Source: Natronococcus sp. CG52 (GTDB taxonomy: Archaea; Halobacteriota; Halobacteria; Halobacteriales; Natrialbaceae). Taken from it: 64,000 nt of DNA. Location of the stretch: assembly GCF_023913515.1 (NCBI RefSeq), contig NZ_CP099391.1, positions 3,534,001 through 3,598,000 of the forward strand, given 5' to 3'. The position numbers and the translations under genes are program-made. Positions within the stretch are counted from its first letter, which is position 1; each line of letters starts with the position of its first letter. Positions 61,503-64,000 of this stretch are shown here, piece by piece. The notes under the pieces were generated by a model. That model saw nothing but the letters and a program-made list of their open reading frames with translations, did not search any database and was not told where the DNA came from.

Positions 61503-62636
61503 CTAGATCTGCTCCCACGCATCGTCGTCGTCCGGATCCGGAAGGTCGTCCGCGAGCTCCTCTCGAGGCGTCGGGACCGTCGGTGGCTCGTCGGCCTCGT
61601 CGCTGGCGGACTCCCCGAGTTCCAGCTCCGGCCAGGCGGTCTGCTCCCACTGACCGCGCTCGGCGTAGTAGTAGACGACCTCGCCGTTGACGACCGCGAA
61701 CAGCCGCCGCTGTTCGTCGTGAACGACGCGCTCGTTCGTATCGATCGCGACGTCGACGACGTCCTCGAGGCTGTCGAGCGCGACGTGGTAGTCGCCGACC
61801 CACATCGGGATCGATCCGCGGGAGATCCACTCTGCGTAGCGGTGTTCGTGTATCGACCGCCGGGCCGCCTCGACGTCGACCGGGCCGCGCGCAATGACGA
61901 CGGCGGCACCCGCGAGTGCGAGCGCTGCAGCCAGCGAGAGTCCGCCGATCACCGCGGTGTTCGGTGACTCCTGTACCTCGATCTGGGCGGTCTGGCTGTG
62001 CTCGGCCGAGTCGGCAAGTGGCCCCTCGAGCCAGTAGGCCTCCTCGGTCATCTGAAGCGACGTCTCCAGTACCTGTTCGTCGGTGTAGGTCCCCGTCTCG
62101 TACTCGACGACGACCTCGACGACGGTTCCGATCGTTCCGATGCCGTCGAACTCCTCCTTAAGTTCCGTCTGCCGGTCGCGGGCGGCCTCGACGTCGATCG
62201 TCGTCTCGGAACTGGCGACACCGTCCTCGACGGACGCCGACGTCCGTGACCGCTGGTCGGTTTCCTCCCAGAAGACCGACCCGTCGCGTTCCGCCTCGTG
62301 ATGGACTCGTACTTCGTGTGTAACCGTCGTCTCGTCGGTCGGGACGGACGTCTCGGGCGTGAGCGTCAACTCGGGTGTCGCAGACAGGACGTAGACCGGG
62401 CTATCCTCGAGTTCCGTCCCCTCGTCCCAGGGGCTGTCCTCGACGACGACGGCGCTCGTCGTCGTCTCGGTCGCGATCGACTCCCGGTCGACCTCCTGGG
62501 TAGTCATCGATGTCGACGGCGTGGCGGCGACCCAGCCGGTCGCGACGAGCGCGAGGATGCCCATCCCCACGAGTAAAATGGTGAGCGCGCGGCCGTGCTC
62601 CGCGATCAACAGATCCAGCCGCGGGTTCTCGATCAC
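61503..62636 (-). CDS. DUF5305 membrane protein
   Basis: 377 residues, GTG start at 62636 preceded by ggggggagagg, an unusually strong Shine-Dalgarno-like run for this genome. One membrane helix near 18-36, a large extracellular beta-rich part (about 40-215), a second helix near 228-250 and a cytoplasmic C-terminus with YHVALDSLEDVV and a Pro/Glu/Asp-rich end. DUF5305 genes are usually beside SipW-like signal peptidases in haloarchaea, as here, and are thought to help export or assembly of surface fibres. Confidence 0.8.
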   Translation of the reverse strand: MIENPRLDLLIAEHGRALTILLVGMGILALVATGWVAATPSTSMTTQEVDRESIATETTTSAVVVEDSPWDEGTELEDSPVYVLSATPELTLTPETSVPTDETTVTHEVRVHHEAERDGSVFWEETDQRSRTSASVEDGVASSETTIDVEAARDRQTELKEEFDGIGTIGTVVEVVVEYETGTYTDEQVLETSLQMTEEAYWLEGPLADSAEHSQTAQIEVQESPNTAVIGGLSLAAALALAGAAVVIARGPVDVEAARRSIHEHRYAEWISRGSIPMWVGDYHVALDSLEDVVDVAIDTNERVVHDEQRRLFAVVNGEVVYYYAERGQWEQTAWPELELGESASDEADEPPTVPTPREELADDLPDPDDDDAWEQI

Positions 62637-62640
62637 GCCT

Positions 62641-62651
62641 CTCCCCCCGGA
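62641..62651 (-). promoter_or_regulatory. Shine-Dalgarno-like run before a GTG start
   Basis: On the minus strand ccggggggag followed by aggc precedes the GTG at 62636. The nearest TATA-like sequence (62740-62753) is about 105 bases upstream, so this mRNA likely has a real 5' leader. Confidence 0.45.
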
Positions 62652-62801
62652 GTGTGATGCCGTTTGCTCGCATACCCCCTCCCTCGAGCCGTCTCCGAAC
62701 GGAAAGTTCGGATGACGGAACAGTTCATACGAACATTCAGTATATCAAATACTATAACAGTAGTGGTTCCACCCCGTCTGTGTCGCCGTTACACGCCCCT
62801 C

Positions 62802-63971
62802 TCAGCGCCACCGTCGAAGTCGCCGCCGAATTCGTGTCGAGAAGGGGACGTGATCACCGGCGGTGCGGATCCGGAAGTCGCTCCGTCCGAACAGGAGGAG
62901 CGTCGTCCCGACGACGAGACCGACGACGACCAGGTCGACGGCGGCGATCGCGAAGAGGGGGTGGACGCCGTGCAACCAGACGAGCACCGACGGCGGGAGC
63001 ACGGCGAGATACCGATACTCTCCGAGGTGACGACTGTACTCGCCGGTCGACTCCGGCGCGGACAGCGACAGCGTCGTCTCGCTACTGTCACGAGGACCGA
63101 CCGTCTGCCAGTGCAGGTCGCTCTCGACGCCACTACTCTCGGCCTCGTGGACGACGACGACCGGAACGTAGCCCGCGTTGTCGACGGTTCGAGTCAGTTC
63201 GGCGGTCTCACCCGGGGCGAGGACCTGCGGATCGTCGGTCGGTGACTCCGTGCTCACGACCGCGTACTCGTACGTACCCGCGGGAACCACCATCGCCGCC
63301 GTCGCGAGTCCCACGACCACGAACAGCACCAGCGCGATCGTCCCCCAGAAGGCGTAGACGTTCTCTCGAGACGTCGACCGCGTCGTGTCGCGTCTGTGCG
63401 GTCCCGCGTGATCGAGGAGGAACCCGACCCCGAACAGCGAGATCCCCAGCGCGACCAGCATCGCTCCGAGGTTGTCGCCCTCGAGCGCCGTCGTGATGCC
63501 GAGGGCCGAGGCGACCAGTCCGTACCCCGACTCCATCGCGCCGTGGACGGCCATGATTGCGGTTCCGAGGTGGGGAATCGTCACGACATCGCCGTTCACC
63601 TGCCAGGCGGCGGCGACGATCTGGCCCTCCGTCACCGGCGGCTCGCCGCCGTCCTGGTCGGTGAACGGATTCGCGTCCCCTTTCGTGACGTACCCCGCGT
63701 CCGTCTCGCCGACGATCCGGTGGGTCGTGAGCCCGCCGTCGTGGAGCTCTCGAGCGTCGAACACCGCGACGTCGCCCTCGCTCGGCGAGCCGGTCACCGC
63801 GCTCGGAATCGCGACGAAGCCGTCGCCGGCGTCCATCGCCGGCTCCATGCTCCCCGTCGCGACGTAGCCGAGCAGGATCGGCTGGCCGAGTAGCTGGCCG
63901 AGAACGAGCAGGAGGACGGCGAGCGCGACGGCGACGGCTAGCCCCCGTTTGACGAGCCCCGTCGTTGTCAT
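62802..63971 (-). CDS. Signal peptidase I, archaeal SipW-like, with membrane extension
   Basis: 389 residues. The catalytic Ser is in GYVATGSMEPAMDAG near 41, the His in LTTHRIVGE near 83 and the Asp in GDANPF near 98; this Ser-His-Asp set is the archaeal/ER type rather than Ser-Lys. After the catalytic domain (to about 160) there are extra membrane helices and an extracellular beta domain (about 230-320), longer than a plain signal peptidase. It would mature exported proteins carrying SipW-type signals. The ATG is at 63971, 29 bases from the window edge. Confidence 0.88.
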   Translation of the reverse strand: MTTTGLVKRGLAVAVALAVLLLVLGQLLGQPILLGYVATGSMEPAMDAGDGFVAIPSAVTGSPSEGDVAVFDARELHDGGLTTHRIVGETDAGYVTKGDANPFTDQDGGEPPVTEGQIVAAAWQVNGDVVTIPHLGTAIMAVHGAMESGYGLVASALGITTALEGDNLGAMLVALGISLFGVGFLLDHAGPHRRDTTRSTSRENVYAFWGTIALVLFVVVGLATAAMVVPAGTYEYAVVSTESPTDDPQVLAPGETAELTRTVDNAGYVPVVVVHEAESSGVESDLHWQTVGPRDSSETTLSLSAPESTGEYSRHLGEYRYLAVLPPSVLVWLHGVHPLFAIAAVDLVVVGLVVGTTLLLFGRSDFRIRTAGDHVPFSTRIRRRLRRWR

Positions 63972-64000
63972 GTGTCGCCTCGAGAGAGTATCATGGTCGA

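Noticed and set aside
1-64000. tRNA, rRNA and CRISPR arrays
   Set aside because: Intergenic regions were read for T-loop-like sequences, clover-leaf pairings and evenly spaced repeats; none was found. A ggttcgatcc-like match near 8080 lies inside a coding gene.

Overview
The window is chromosomal DNA of a halophilic archaeon. It is GC-rich, predicted proteins are strongly acidic, many genes appear leaderless (TATA-like boxes about 26-30 bases before the start codon, no Shine-Dalgarno), and marker genes are archaeal: eIF2 gamma, Rpo7, Spt4, ribosomal protein S19e, PDCD5-like protein, class I lysyl-tRNA synthetase, geranylgeranyl reductase, HTH_10 regulator and several families known mainly from haloarchaea. 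A member of the Natrialbaceae (Natrinema/Haloterrigena-like) is a reasonable guess; genus and species cannot be fixed from the sequence alone.

Layout. 1-10.5 kb: PHP phosphoesterase (cut by the window edge), DUF2237 protein, MBL-fold hydrolase, HTH_10 regulator, an amino-acid permease/M20 peptidase operon, an NRAMP-related transporter, small haloarchaeal proteins and an ArsR-type regulator. 10.6-18 kb: a secreted protein, then the information-processing operon eIF2 gamma - PIN - Rpo7 - Spt4 - dephospho-CoA kinase, a DUF5828 protein, a geranylgeranyl reductase and a MATE exporter. 18-26.3 kb: two divergent FAD oxidases, a DUF389 membrane protein, a YgfZ-like protein and small acidic or zinc-ribbon proteins. 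26.3-26.8 kb: a non-coding block of ten small hairpins followed by two mutually exclusive larger ones. 27-30.6 kb: dicarboxylate symporter, Cld-ABM heme protein (PitA/ChdC type) and PadR regulator. 33.7-44.2 kb: a mostly housekeeping run with LysRS, UMP kinase, MoaE fusion, a second S2P protease, ThiL, S19e, PDCD5, PP-loop protein and HisRS. 44.5-51.3 kb: sulfatase, JAMM desampylase-like protein with a BtuF-like binding protein, SDR and an M32 carboxypeptidase. 53-64 kb: a second M32 carboxypeptidase, tandem duplicated membrane proteins, an M20 peptidase, PIN-ATPase-KH protein, NadE, and at the right edge a DUF5305 protein with a SipW-like signal peptidase.

Most notable structure: a degenerate repeat of roughly 85-115 bases occurs four times (30700, 31762, 51404, 52913). 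The copies form two inverted pairs. One pair encloses a zinc-ribbon gene plus cspA (1.06 kb); the other encloses a DUF7344-DUF7521 gene pair (1.5 kb) lying between the two M32 carboxypeptidase paralogues. All four copies keep a spacing of 65-67 bases between their two conserved blocks. This looks like a small, so far unnamed mobile or recombining cassette design and is the best candidate here for something undescribed. The hairpin array at 26315-26609, where stems differ in sequence but loops are nearly always TTC or GGA, is the second.

Limits: no database search was run. Family names rest on recognised motifs; small haloarchaeal DUF assignments are from memory of family consensus and are marked with lower confidence. 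No rRNA, tRNA or CRISPR array was seen.
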